A stretch of DNA of 64,000 nt, from the NCBI RefSeq assembly GCF_028994805.1, contig NZ_JAJQQP010000006.1, positions 62,001-126,000 on the forward strand, read 5' to 3'. The stretch comes from Promicromonospora iranensis (lineage in GTDB: Bacteria; Actinomycetota; Actinomycetes; Actinomycetales; Cellulomonadaceae). Within the stretch, counting starts at the first letter, position 1; every line of letters starts with the position of its first letter. Positions 53,986 to 64,000 of the stretch are shown piece by piece. Position numbers and translations under genes: made by a program. The notes beneath the pieces are model-generated. The model was not told where the DNA came from and ran no database searches. It was given only the letters and a program-made list of their open reading frames with translations.

Positions 53986-54981
53986 GTGAAGAAGCTGTTG
54001 AACGATCCAGCCGATGCCGTCGCCGACTCCTTGGCCGGCTTTGCGCTCGCCCACGCCGACCTGGTCCGGCTCAGTCCGGCGCCCGTGTTCGTCGTCCGCG
54101 CGGGTGGTGCGGTGACCGGCAAGGTGGGCCTGGTCAGCGGTGGCGGTTCGGGGCACGAACCGCTGCACGCCGGGTTCGTGGGTGACGGCATGCTCGACGC
54201 CGCGGTCCCGGGCGCCGTGTTCACCTCCCCGACGCCGGACCAGATCCTGCCCGCGGTCCAGGCGGCCGACGGCGGCGCCGGTGTCCTGACGATCGTCAAG
54301 AACTACACGGGCGACGTGCTCAACTTCGAGAGCGCGGTGGAGCTCGCGGTGGAGGAGGGCATCGAGGTCGCCTCGGTGCTCGTGAACGACGACGTCGCCG
54401 TCGAGGACTCGCTCTACACCGCCGGCCGGCGCGGGGTGGCCGGGACGGTCGCCGTCGAGAAGATCGCGGGAGCCGCCGCCGACCGGGGTGCCGACCTCGC
54501 CGGGGTCACCGCCGTCGCCGAGCGGGTCATCGCGAACGTGCGGTCGATGGGCGTGGCACTGGCGGCGCCGAGAGTGCCGCACGTGGGCCGCCCGAGCTTC
54601 GATCTGGCCGACGACGAGATCGAGGTGGGGATAGGGATCCACGGCGAGCCCGGCCGCCGCCGGGTCCCCGCCGCCGACGCCGACGCGGTCACGGAGATGC
54701 TGCTCACGCCCGTCGCGGACGACCTGGCTCTGGCCCGTGGCGAGCGAGTGTTGCTGTTCGTCAACGGTATGGGCGGGACACCGCTGTCCGAGCTCTACGT
54801 GGTCTATGGTCGAGCGCGGCGCCTTCTCGAGGAGCGCGGCGTGACGGTCTCTCGTTCGCTGGTGGGCAACTACGTGACGTCCCTCGAGATGCAGGGGGCA
54901 TCGGTCACCGTCCTCCGTCTGGACGACGAGCTGGAAGCCCTCTGGGATGCGCCTGTGAACACTGCAGCTCTCCGGTGGTAG
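53986..54981 (+). CDS. dhaK: Dihydroxyacetone kinase subunit K
   Basis: A 331-residue DhaK that binds dihydroxyacetone through a hemiaminal with the His in GIGIHGEPGR. GLVSGGGSGHEPLHAGFVG is the substrate-binding loop and LTIVKNYTGDVLNFE is conserved. Phosphoryl groups come from DhaL-ADP, recharged by DhaM. Start GTG 53986 with GAGGAGG. An 18-base perfect palindrome (53942-53959) precedes the ribosome-binding site. Confidence 0.92.
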   Translation: MKKLLNDPADAVADSLAGFALAHADLVRLSPAPVFVVRAGGAVTGKVGLVSGGGSGHEPLHAGFVGDGMLDAAVPGAVFTSPTPDQILPAVQAADGGAGVLTIVKNYTGDVLNFESAVELAVEEGIEVASVLVNDDVAVEDSLYTAGRRGVAGTVAVEKIAGAAADRGADLAGVTAVAERVIANVRSMGVALAAPRVPHVGRPSFDLADDEIEVGIGIHGEPGRRRVPAADADAVTEMLLTPVADDLALARGERVLLFVNGMGGTPLSELYVVYGRARRLLEERGVTVSRSLVGNYVTSLEMQGASVTVLRLDDELEALWDAPVNTAALRW

Positions 54982-55014
54982 CTCGCCGGCGATGAGACGA
55001 GAAGGGTTCCGGAC

Positions 55015-55698
55015 ATGGCGTTGGACGCGGACTGGGCGGAGCGATGGGTACGCCGCACGGCGGACGCGATCGCGGACGCGAAGGACGAGCTCACCGAGCT
55101 CGACCGGCAGATCGGCGACGGCGACCACGGCGAGAACCTGGACCGCGGTTTCAAGGCGGTGGTGGCACGGCTCGACGACGCGGCGGCCGAGCCGGAGCCG
55201 GCGGGTGAGCGCACCGTCGGGGACGTCCTGAAGCTCGTCGCCACCACGCTGATGTCCACGGTGGGTGGTGCGTCCGGCCCTCTGTACGGCACGGCCTACC
55301 TGCGGGCGGCCAAGGTGTCCGGTCGGCCGCAGATCGACCCGCCCGCGGTCGTGGCCGTGCTCGAGGCAGCGCTCGAGGGTGTGGCCTCGCGCGGCAAGGC
55401 GACGGTGGGGGAGAAGACGATGGTCGACGCGTGGCACGCGGCAGTCGAGGCGGCCGAGGCCGCCGCGGGTGACGGCGGTTCCGAGGTGGACGTCCTGCGG
55501 GCGGCTGCAGCGGCCGCCGACACGGCGGCGACGGCCACCATCCCGCTGGTCGCGACCAAGGGTCGCGCCTCGTATCTCGGTGAACGCAGCGCCGGGCACG
55601 AGGACCCGGGTGCGCGGTCCACCGCGCTGGTGCTGGGTGCGGCGATGGCCGCGGCCTTGTCAGGACCGACGCCGGCCGACCCCCGCAGCGCGGCATGA
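55015..55698 (+). CDS. dhaL: Dihydroxyacetone kinase subunit L
   Basis: A 227-residue DhaL holding ADP-Mg: RQIGDGDHGENLDRGF supplies the aspartates and His, then STVGGASGPLYGTAYLRAA and TKGRASYLGERSAGHEDPGA. It passes phosphate from DhaM to dihydroxyacetone on DhaK. It lies 33 bases after dhaK and overlaps dhaM by four bases (ATGA). Confidence 0.92.
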   Translation: MALDADWAERWVRRTADAIADAKDELTELDRQIGDGDHGENLDRGFKAVVARLDDAAAEPEPAGERTVGDVLKLVATTLMSTVGGASGPLYGTAYLRAAKVSGRPQIDPPAVVAVLEAALEGVASRGKATVGEKTMVDAWHAAVEAAEAAAGDGGSEVDVLRAAAAAADTAATATIPLVATKGRASYLGERSAGHEDPGARSTALVLGAAMAAALSGPTPADPRSAA

Positions 55699-56471
55699 CG
55701 GCGCGCGTCGCCCTGGTCCTCGTCTCGCACTCCGCCGAGCTGGCCCGCGGCACCGCGGAGCTCGCCGAGCAGATGGCGCCCGACGTCCTGATCCGCGGTG
55801 TGGGCGGTGGCCCCGACGGTGGTCTCGGCACCTCGCTCGACGCGGTCCAGAAGGTCCTCGGGGAGGTGCTGACCACGCTGGCCGACGACCCGTCCGTGGG
55901 CGTGGGCGACCTCGGCGCGGGCGACGGCGGTACCGACGACGGCGGTGTCGTGGTGCTCGGGGACCTCGGGTCGTCGGTGCTCACCGTCGAGGCGGTGCTG
56001 GAGCTCGACGAGTCCCTGGCCGAGCACGTGGTGCTGGCGCGAGCGCCGTTCGTCGAGGGTGCCGTCGCCGCGGCGGTCACCGCGCACGGTGGCGCGGACC
56101 TGGCCACCGTGCTGGAGTCGGCGAACGCGTCGGTCCGGATGTTCGCCGCGATCGAGGCGGCGCAGTCGCCCGAGGCGAGCGGGACGACGTCGGGCGGTGA
56201 GCCGGACGGCGGGAGCGGGAGCTCGCGGACCGTGACGGTGCGCAACCCGCTGGGCCTGCACGCGCGGCCGGCGGCGCTGGTCTCGCGCAAGGTGGCCGAG
56301 CTGGGCGCCGCGGTGACCATCGACGGCGTCGACGCCTCGAGCGTGCTGCAGCTCATGGCCCTCGGGGCCACGCAGGGGCGGGAGCTCCGTGTGGAGGCGA
56401 CGGGGGAGCGCGCGGCCGAGGCGGTGGCCACGGTGGTGGAGATGATCGACGCCGGCTTCGGCGAGGTGTGA
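55695..56471 (+). CDS. dhaM: Dihydroxyacetone kinase phosphotransfer subunit DhaM fused to HPr
   Basis: A 258-residue fusion. Residues 1-140 are the PTS EIIA-Man-like DhaM domain with the phospho-His in LVLVSHSAELARG. A Gly/Ser linker follows. Residues ~170-258 are an HPr-like domain with NPLGLHARPA. The fused HPr could receive phosphate from Enzyme I and pass it to DhaM, so this kinase is tied to the PTS. No Enzyme I is in the window. Confidence 0.88.
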   Translation: MTARVALVLVSHSAELARGTAELAEQMAPDVLIRGVGGGPDGGLGTSLDAVQKVLGEVLTTLADDPSVGVGDLGAGDGGTDDGGVVVLGDLGSSVLTVEAVLELDESLAEHVVLARAPFVEGAVAAAVTAHGGADLATVLESANASVRMFAAIEAAQSPEASGTTSGGEPDGGSGSSRTVTVRNPLGLHARPAALVSRKVAELGAAVTIDGVDASSVLQLMALGATQGRELRVEATGERAAEAVATVVEMIDAGFGEV

Positions 56472-56529
56472 GCGCCGTCTCATCTTATTGCAGTAGATGA
56501 AATTTTGCGTGGGGTGCAAGAATTGAGGC

Positions 56530-57198
56530 ATGGTCCCCACCCCCTCGCGCGCCACGGCTGCGCCCGCTGACGCCGACCCCGCCGCGGGGTCGCCCGCGGA
56601 GGAGGGCCTGCGCGAGCGGAAGAAGCGTGCCCGGCGTGCTGCCCTGATCGACGCGGCGCAGATGCTCGTCGCGGAGCACGGCCTGGACGCCGTGACCGTC
56701 GAGATGATCAGCGCCGAGGCGGGCGTCTCGGCCCGCACCTTCTTCAACTACTTCGAGTCCAAGGACGACGCGGTGCTCGGCGCGGAGGACTCCGGCCTGC
56801 CCGAGGACGTCGTCGAGGCGTTCGTCGCCGGCGGCCCCACCGGCCGGCTGCTGCCCGACCTGGAGGCCCTGGTCGCCTCCCTGCTCAGGCCGCACGCGGA
56901 GGCCCACGACCGGGTGGTGCGGGCCATGGACCTCATGCAGCAGGAGCCGCGCCTGCTCCAGCGCCACGTGCTCTGGATGGACCGGCACAAGAACCGGCTC
57001 GTCGAGCTCTTCGAGGCCCGTCGGGCCAGCGCGCCCTTCAGCACGGACAACGAGCTGCTCACGATGCTCGTCCTGCTCCTGATCCGCACGGCGCTCGTCG
57101 CCTGGGAGCACGCCGGCTACACCGGCGACCCGGCCGACCACCTGCCCGCCGCCGTCGCGCAGCTGGTCGACGTCGTCACGCACGACCTCGACTCCTGA
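56530..57198 (+). CDS. TetR-family regulator of the adjacent efflux pump
   Basis: A 222-residue repressor. Its helix-turn-helix is at ~33-80 (RRAALIDAAQMLVAEHGLDA, then ISAEAGVSARTFFNYFESKD). The rest is a ligand domain. A Pro/Ala-rich N-terminal extension of ~25 residues is unusual. It is 56 bases upstream of the MFS gene on the same strand, so it probably controls that pump and itself. The AT-rich stretch 56483-56524 (TTGCAG...GGTGCAAGAAT) is the likely promoter-operator region. Confidence 0.88.
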   Translation: MVPTPSRATAAPADADPAAGSPAEEGLRERKKRARRAALIDAAQMLVAEHGLDAVTVEMISAEAGVSARTFFNYFESKDDAVLGAEDSGLPEDVVEAFVAGGPTGRLLPDLEALVASLLRPHAEAHDRVVRAMDLMQQEPRLLQRHVLWMDRHKNRLVELFEARRASAPFSTDNELLTMLVLLLIRTALVAWEHAGYTGDPADHLPAAVAQLVDVVTHDLDS

Positions 57199-57233
57199 CC
57201 TCCCGCCGCACCTCTTTCTTCAGCTGTACCTGA

Positions 57234-59305
<2,072 letters not shown>

Positions 59306-59365
59306 TCTCTCGACGAGGGGGCGCCTGGTCACACCGGTGCGTCTCGCCCGGATAGGGTTTGCCCC

Positions 59366-59839
59366 ATGACCGACGTCGCAGAGAAGACCCTGCCCACGGA
59401 GGCCTCGACGCAGCCCGTGGCCGAGCGCACCCTCGTCCTCGTCAAGCCGGACGGCGTCCGCCGCGGCCTGTCCGGCGAGATCTTGCGCCGCATCGAGGCC
59501 AAGGGCTACACGCTGCGGGCCGTGGAGCTGAAGGATGCCACCACCGACCTCCTCGCCGCGCACTACGCCGAGCACGAGGGCAAGCCGTTCTACGCGCCGC
59601 TGGTCGAGTTCATGATGTCGGGCCCGGTCCTGGCCGTCGTGGCCGAGGGCGAGGGAGTCATCCCCGGGTTCCGCTCGCTGGCGGGGGCCACCAACCCGAC
59701 CGAGGCCGCCCCCGGCACGATCCGCGGTGACCTGGGCCGCGACTGGGGCACCAAGGTGCAGCAGAACCTGGTGCACGGCTCCGACTCGACGGAGTCCGCG
59801 GCACGCGAGATCGCGCTCTGGTTCCCCGAGCTCGGCTGA
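59366..59839 (+). CDS. ndk: Nucleoside diphosphate kinase
   Basis: A 157-residue kinase balancing NTP pools. The phospho-His is His137 (QQNLVHGSDS). LVLVKPDGVRRGLSGEIL and GATNPTEAAPGTIRGD are family signatures. A ~20-residue N-terminal extension makes it longer than usual (~136-140); an internal GTG at codon 18 would give the usual length. TAGGGT (59353-59358), seven bases before the ATG, supports the longer form. Confidence 0.95.
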   Translation: MTDVAEKTLPTEASTQPVAERTLVLVKPDGVRRGLSGEILRRIEAKGYTLRAVELKDATTDLLAAHYAEHEGKPFYAPLVEFMMSGPVLAVVAEGEGVIPGFRSLAGATNPTEAAPGTIRGDLGRDWGTKVQQNLVHGSDSTESAAREIALWFPELG

Positions 59840-59857
59840 CCTGCCCCCAACCCCTGT

Positions 59858-59962
59858 CGCCGAAGTAGTCACACAGCGAAGTCACACAGCGAGGTAGTCG
59901 CCCAGCGCACGCTGGCTGACTACCTCGCTGCACGACTACTCCGCCAGATGACTACTTCGGCG
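59858..59962. terminator. Nested intergenic hairpin between ndk and smc
   Basis: Outer arms CGCCGAAGTAGTCA/TGACTACTTCGGCG (59858-59871 with 59949-59962) enclose a 13-bp inner stem (59887-59899 with 59918-59930) and a CCAGCG-CA-CGCTGG core (59902-59915). A direct repeat AGTCACACAGCGA occurs twice on the left side only. Confidence 0.7.
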
Positions 59963-60015
59963 TTTGCCTGCCGTACGTCCGACGTTCGACGGCCAGACAC
60001 AGTTAGGCTCACCGC

Positions 60016-63000
60016 GTGCACCTCAAGACGCTCACGCTCCGGGGATTCAAGTCCTTCGCGTCGGCGACCACCCTCGAGCTGGAGCCAGGTATCACCTGCG
60101 TGGTGGGCCCCAACGGCTCCGGCAAGTCGAACGTGGTCGACGCGCTCTCCTGGGTGATGGGCGAGCAGGGTGCCAAGTCGCTCCGCGGCGGCAAGATGGA
60201 CGACGTCATCTTCGCCGGCACGTCCGGCCGTGCCCCGCTGGGCCGCGCGGAGGTGGCGCTGACGATCGACAACACCGACGGTGCGCTGCCCATCGACTAC
60301 ACCGAGGTCACGATCTCCCGCACGCTGTTCCGCAGCGGCGGTTCCGAGTACGCGATCAACGGCAACAGCTGCCGCCTGCTGGACATCCAGGAGCTCCTGA
60401 GCGACTCCGGCATCGGGCGCGAGATGCACGTGGTGGTCGGGCAGGGCCAGCTCGATGCCGTCCTGCGTGCGACGCCGGAGGAACGGCGCGGCTTCATCGA
60501 GGAGGCTGCGGGTGTCCTCAAGCACCGCAAGCGCAAGGAGAAAGCGCTCCGCAAGCTCGACGCGATGCAGGGCAACCTCGCGCGCCTGGGCGACCTGACC
60601 GCTGAGCTCCGCCGACAGCTCGGCCCGCTGGGCCGGCAGGCAGAGGCGGCCCGCAAGGCGCAGACCGTGCAGCGCGACCTGCGCGACGCGAAGTCCCGCC
60701 TGCTCGCCGACGACCTCGCGCAGCTCACCGCCCAGCTCGAGCAGGAGCGCGCCGACGAACGCTCGCTCAAGGAGCGACAGGCCGAGACCGAGGCCGCCCT
60801 GACGGAGGCCCGCGGCCAGCTGGCTCGTCTGGAAGCGGCGATGTCGGCGGAGTCGCAGCAGGTCAACCAGGCCGGCGACACGGTCTTCGCGCTGTCCCAG
60901 ACGCGGGAGCGCCTGCGCAGCCTGCAGTCCCTGGCCGCGGAGCGCGCCCGGCTCCTGGGCACCGCGGAACCGGCCCACCAGGGACAGGACCCCGACGACC
61001 TCGAGGCACAGGCGGCCCGGGCGCGCGCGAGCGAGGAAGAGCTGGTCACCGAGGTCGAGATGGCCCACGAGGTGGTCGAAACCGCCGTCGACGCGCGGGC
61101 CGAGGCGGAGGCGGCCGCCCAGGCCGCCGAGCGTTCGCACGCGGCGCTGCTGCGCGCCGCCGCGGACCGCCGCGAGGGGCTTGCCCGCCTGGCGGGGCAG
61201 GTCGCCGCACGCCGCAGCCGGGTCGAGGCGGCGCAGTCCGAGCTGGACCGGCTGCGCGAGGCACTGCTGGAGGCGGAGCAGCGCGTGGAGAGCACGTCGC
61301 GCGAGCTCGGCGCGCTCGAGTCCGAGGTCGGCGGGGGCGGCGAGGACGGTGCGGAAGGGCTCGAGGTCGCGCACGAGGCGGCGTCGGAGGTGCTCGAGCT
61401 GGCCAAGGCCGAGGTGCGGCACCTCCAGGAGCAGGTGACCACCGCGCAGCGGGACCGCAGCTCCGCGGCGGCGAGGGTCGAGGCGCTGGAGCTGAGCCTG
61501 GACCGCAAGGACGGCGCGGGCACGCTCCTGGCCGCCGACCAGGCGGGAGTCCTGGGCTCGGTGGCGGCGCTGCTGGGCATCGAGGCGGGCTTCGAGGACG
61601 CGGTGGCCGCCGCGCTCGGCCCGGTGGCGGACGCCGTCGCTGTGGCCGGCATCGACGAGGCCGTGGACGCGCTGCGCCTCCTTCGCGACGAGGACGCCGG
61701 GCGCGCCAGCCTGGTCGTCGGCTCGGACGGTCCGGCGCCCGCCGTCGGCACCGATCGCCCCGTGGTCGACCTCCCCGCCGGAGCCCGGTGGGCCACCGAC
61801 GTGGTGCAGGTCGCGGGCCCGGCGTCGGCCGCGCTGCGCACGATCCTCCGGGACGTGGTCGTCGTCGACGACCTCGCACGGGCCCGCGCCCTGGTCCGCG
61901 ACCAGCCGGTGGTCGCGGTGACGCGCGCCGGCGACCTCCTGGGCGCCACCCGCGCCTGGGGCGGGTCGGCGGCGGCACCCAGCGTGCTGCACCTGCAGTC
62001 GGCGCTGGACGAGGCGAAGGCTGCTCGTGACGAGGCGGCGGCCCGAGAGACCGACGGGACGGCGCACCTGGAGCGTGCCCGGGCCGAGCGGGCGGCGGCC
62101 CAGGAACGGTACGACGAGACGCTCGCCCGGCTCGGCGAGGCGGACGCCGCACGCGCAGCGGCCGCCGAGCAGCTCGGCTCGCTCGGCGCGGCCGCTCGTG
62201 CGGCCCAGGCGGAGGCGGACCGGCACCGCGCCGCGCTGGAGCAGGCGCAGGCCCGTCGCGCGGAGGACGAGATAGAGCTCGAGGCGCTCGTCGAGCGCAT
62301 GACGATCGCCGAGGAGGAGCCCGAGGAGGGCGAGGGCTCGATCGACGACGTGCAGGCCCGGCGTGACGAGGCGGCCGCGGCCGCCACTGCCGCCCGGGCG
62401 CGCGAGACAGAGGCTCGGCTGGCGCTGCGGACCGCTGAGGAGCGAGCCCGTGCCGTGTCGGGGCGTGCGCAGGCGCTGGCGGCCGCCGCCGAGCAGGAGC
62501 GGGCAGCCCGGGCCCGGGCCGCCGAGCGCGAGGAGCTGCGACGGCGTGACGCCGCGCGCGCGACGCTGGTGCAGCAGGCGGTAGCGGTCGCGCTCGAGGC
62601 GATAGCACGGTCGCTGGACCGGGCGGTGGCCGAGAAGGCTGCCGCGGAGGAGGCCCGTGCCGCAGGGTCGGAGCAGCTGGTCGCCGTCCGCGGAACCGTC
62701 GAGTCGCTGACCGGTGAGCTGCGCGAGCTCACCGACGTCGCGCACCGGGACGAGGTCGCCCGAGCGCAGCAGGTGCTGCGACTGGAGCAGCTCCAGTCGC
62801 GTGCCACCGACGAGCTGGGCATGGACCCGGACGCGCTCATGGAGGAGTTCGGCCCGCACCAGATGGTCCCGGTGTACGAGGGAGACGCGGCGGTCCGCGG
62901 GCGCAGGCGCCGGGCGGTGGTGGAGCGCGACGACGAGGGCAACCCCATCCGGTACGAGGGCGACCCCGCGCTGCCGCGCGGCGCCGCGGCGCGTGAGGAC

Positions 63001-63852
63001 GCGCTCATCGCACGCACGCGTGCCCTGCACGAGGCGGGCCTTCGGCCCGATGACCCCGCCGCGACCGCGGTGGTCGTCGCGGCCGCCGGCGCCGAGCCGG
63101 AGGAGGGTCCCGTGGAGGGCGAGGCCTCCACCGGCGAGGACCAGAACCCTGGTGAGCCGCAGCCCGACCGGCTGGTCCCGTACGTCCGCGAGGAGCAGGA
63201 GACGCGCCTGGCGAAGGCCGAGCGCGCGCTGTCCCGGATCGGCGCCGTGAACCCGCTGGCGCTGGAGGAGTTCGCGGCGCTCGAGGAGCGGCACCAGTTC
63301 CTGGTGGACCAGCTCGCCGACCTGAAGAAGTCGCGCGAGGACCTCCTGCAGATCGTCGACGACATCGACGAGCGGGTGCAGCAGGTGTTCGCCGAGGCGT
63401 TCCAGGACACGGCGGCGAAGTTCCTCGAGATCTTCCCCCGGCTCTTCCCCGGTGGCGAGGGCAAGCTGACGCTCACCGAGCCGGACAACCTGCTCACCAC
63501 CGGCATCGAGGTCGAGGCGCGCCCGGCCGGCAAGAAGGTCAAGCGGCTGTCGCTGCTGTCGGGCGGTGAGCGTTCGCTGGCCGCGGTGGCGTTCCTCGTG
63601 TCGATCTTCAAGGCTCGCCCCAGCCCGTTCTACATCATGGACGAGGTCGAGGCGGCGCTCGACGACGTCAACCTCGGCCGCCTCATCGAGATCTTCAAGG
63701 AGCTGCAGAAGGACAGCCAGCTCATCGTGATCACGCACCAGAAGCGCACGATGGAGGTGGCGGACGCCCTCTACGGCGTGACGATGCGGGGCGACGGTGT
63801 CACCACCCTGATCAGCCAGCGTATGGGGGACCGCGAGACGGTCACCGCCTGA
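60016..63852 (+). CDS. smc: Chromosome segregation ATPase SMC
   Basis: A 1278-residue SMC protein organising the chromosome with ScpAB. The Walker A GPNGSGKSN (31-39) is followed by long coiled coils flanking a hinge at ~500-640 (GVLGSVAALLGIEAGFEDAV). The C-terminal head has the signature LSLLSGGERSLAA and Walker B FYIMDEVEAALDD. An acidic, low-complexity stretch (AEPEEGPVEGEASTGEDQNP) interrupts the second arm. TAGGCT (60004-60009), six bases before the GTG, suggests a leaderless mRNA. Confidence 0.95.
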   Translation: MHLKTLTLRGFKSFASATTLELEPGITCVVGPNGSGKSNVVDALSWVMGEQGAKSLRGGKMDDVIFAGTSGRAPLGRAEVALTIDNTDGALPIDYTEVTISRTLFRSGGSEYAINGNSCRLLDIQELLSDSGIGREMHVVVGQGQLDAVLRATPEERRGFIEEAAGVLKHRKRKEKALRKLDAMQGNLARLGDLTAELRRQLGPLGRQAEAARKAQTVQRDLRDAKSRLLADDLAQLTAQLEQERADERSLKERQAETEAALTEARGQLARLEAAMSAESQQVNQAGDTVFALSQTRERLRSLQSLAAERARLLGTAEPAHQGQDPDDLEAQAARARASEEELVTEVEMAHEVVETAVDARAEAEAAAQAAERSHAALLRAAADRREGLARLAGQVAARRSRVEAAQSELDRLREALLEAEQRVESTSRELGALESEVGGGGEDGAEGLEVAHEAASEVLELAKAEVRHLQEQVTTAQRDRSSAAARVEALELSLDRKDGAGTLLAADQAGVLGSVAALLGIEAGFEDAVAAALGPVADAVAVAGIDEAVDALRLLRDEDAGRASLVVGSDGPAPAVGTDRPVVDLPAGARWATDVVQVAGPASAALRTILRDVVVVDDLARARALVRDQPVVAVTRAGDLLGATRAWGGSAAAPSVLHLQSALDEAKAARDEAAARETDGTAHLERARAERAAAQERYDETLARLGEADAARAAAAEQLGSLGAAARAAQAEADRHRAALEQAQARRAEDEIELEALVERMTIAEEEPEEGEGSIDDVQARRDEAAAAATAARARETEARLALRTAEERARAVSGRAQALAAAAEQERAARARAAEREELRRRDAARATLVQQAVAVALEAIARSLDRAVAEKAAAEEARAAGSEQLVAVRGTVESLTGELRELTDVAHRDEVARAQQVLRLEQLQSRATDELGMDPDALMEEFGPHQMVPVYEGDAAVRGRRRRAVVERDDEGNPIRYEGDPALPRGAAAREDALIARTRALHEAGLRPDDPAATAVVVAAAGAEPEEGPVEGEASTGEDQNPGEPQPDRLVPYVREEQETRLAKAERALSRIGAVNPLALEEFAALEERHQFLVDQLADLKKSREDLLQIVDDIDERVQQVFAEAFQDTAAKFLEIFPRLFPGGEGKLTLTEPDNLLTTGIEVEARPAGKKVKRLSLLSGGERSLAAVAFLVSIFKARPSPFYIMDEVEAALDDVNLGRLIEIFKELQKDSQLIVITHQKRTMEVADALYGVTMRGDGVTTLISQRMGDRETVTA

Positions 63853-64000
63853 GGCCGGGCCGGCGCCCGCGCCCTACGACCACGCGGGTGTGGGCGTCCG
63901 AGGCGCGTGCCCCGGGTGAATTCTGGCGCCTCCCGGCCGGGAAACTGCGGGTGTGAGGGATTTCTCCTGCTGAAACCGCGCGTGTTGCGCGGCGTGTCGC
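63853..64000. other. Non-coding tail of the window
   Basis: No frame with a gene-like pattern is visible in the last 148 bases. A gene beginning beyond the right edge cannot be excluded. Confidence 0.5.

Noticed and set aside
59920-63738. Very long open frame on the strand opposite smc
   Set aside because: It mirrors smc codon structure at high GC, contains no domain pattern and has no ribosome-binding site. The same applies to the long opposite-strand frame across the subtilase at 13188-18881.

Overview
The window is very GC-rich DNA with GTG/TTG starts, many 1-4 nt gene overlaps and numerous start codons lying 6-8 nt after a TAnnnT-type -10 box (leaderless transcription). Gene content points to an actinobacterium of the Micrococcales, most like Promicromonosporaceae or Cellulomonadaceae. 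Key signs are several coenzyme-F420 enzymes, cofE, a predicted F420-0 uptake ABC transporter, an ileS T-box, and ndk and smc in line. This is inferred from gene families, not from an rRNA gene.

Layout. 1-5.9 kb: end of a cyclase-like gene, a LysR regulator divergent from a short-chain dehydrogenase, an F420-dependent glucose-6-phosphate-dehydrogenase-like oxidoreductase, a membrane Ser/Thr kinase, and cofE. 5.9-12.0 kb: a minus-strand jetA-jetB-jetC operon (Wadjet/MksBEF-like SMC complex) with overlapping genes and no jetD, divergent from a small XRE regulator and a YdcF-like gene. 13.4-28.4 kb: a large secreted subtilase, then housekeeping and accessory genes (geranylgeranyl-reductase-like FAD enzyme, acyltransferase, thioredoxin-like lipoprotein, TetR/VOC pair, F420 PPOX enzyme, P1 peptidase, AlkZ-like protein, a fold-II PLP enzyme, RlmA-type methyltransferase). 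28.5-30.6 kb: a HhH-GPD repair protein and an AbiE-like antitoxin/nucleotidyltransferase pair. 30.6-33.7 kb: hydrolase, three GNAT proteins and a deazaflavin-dependent reductase. 33.8-36.7 kb: the predicted F420-0 importer (ATPase, permease, lipoprotein). 37-43.4 kb: DUF6480, SDR, a membrane molybdopterin oxidoreductase, a decayed locus with two gene remnants, azoR-marR, and an ECF sigma factor with a membrane partner. 43.5-47.1 kb: ileS behind a T-box. 47.2-52.4 kb: a secreted S1 protease and an accessory block (DUF3800-like gene; a Mur-ligase paralogue of folC paired with a zinc-amidohydrolase-like membrane protein). 52.5-63.9 kb: folC, dhaKLM, a TetR/MFS drug-efflux pair, DUF4233, ndk and smc.

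How they fit together. The F420 genes form a scattered but coherent set. The ABC transporter would bring in F420-0, CofE would add the glutamate tail, and at least three F420-type enzymes in the window could use the product. The usual actinobacterial run of aminoacyl-tRNA synthetase, folC, DUF4233 and ndk is recognisable but split by two insertions: the protease/Mur-ligase block and dhaKLM-tetR-MFS. Most gene ends are closed by long, individually unique hairpins rather than U-tailed terminators.

The best candidates for unusual biology are the jetABC operon without jetD, the Mur-ligase/amidohydrolase pair beside folC, and the AbiE-like module whose operator overlaps its own start codon.
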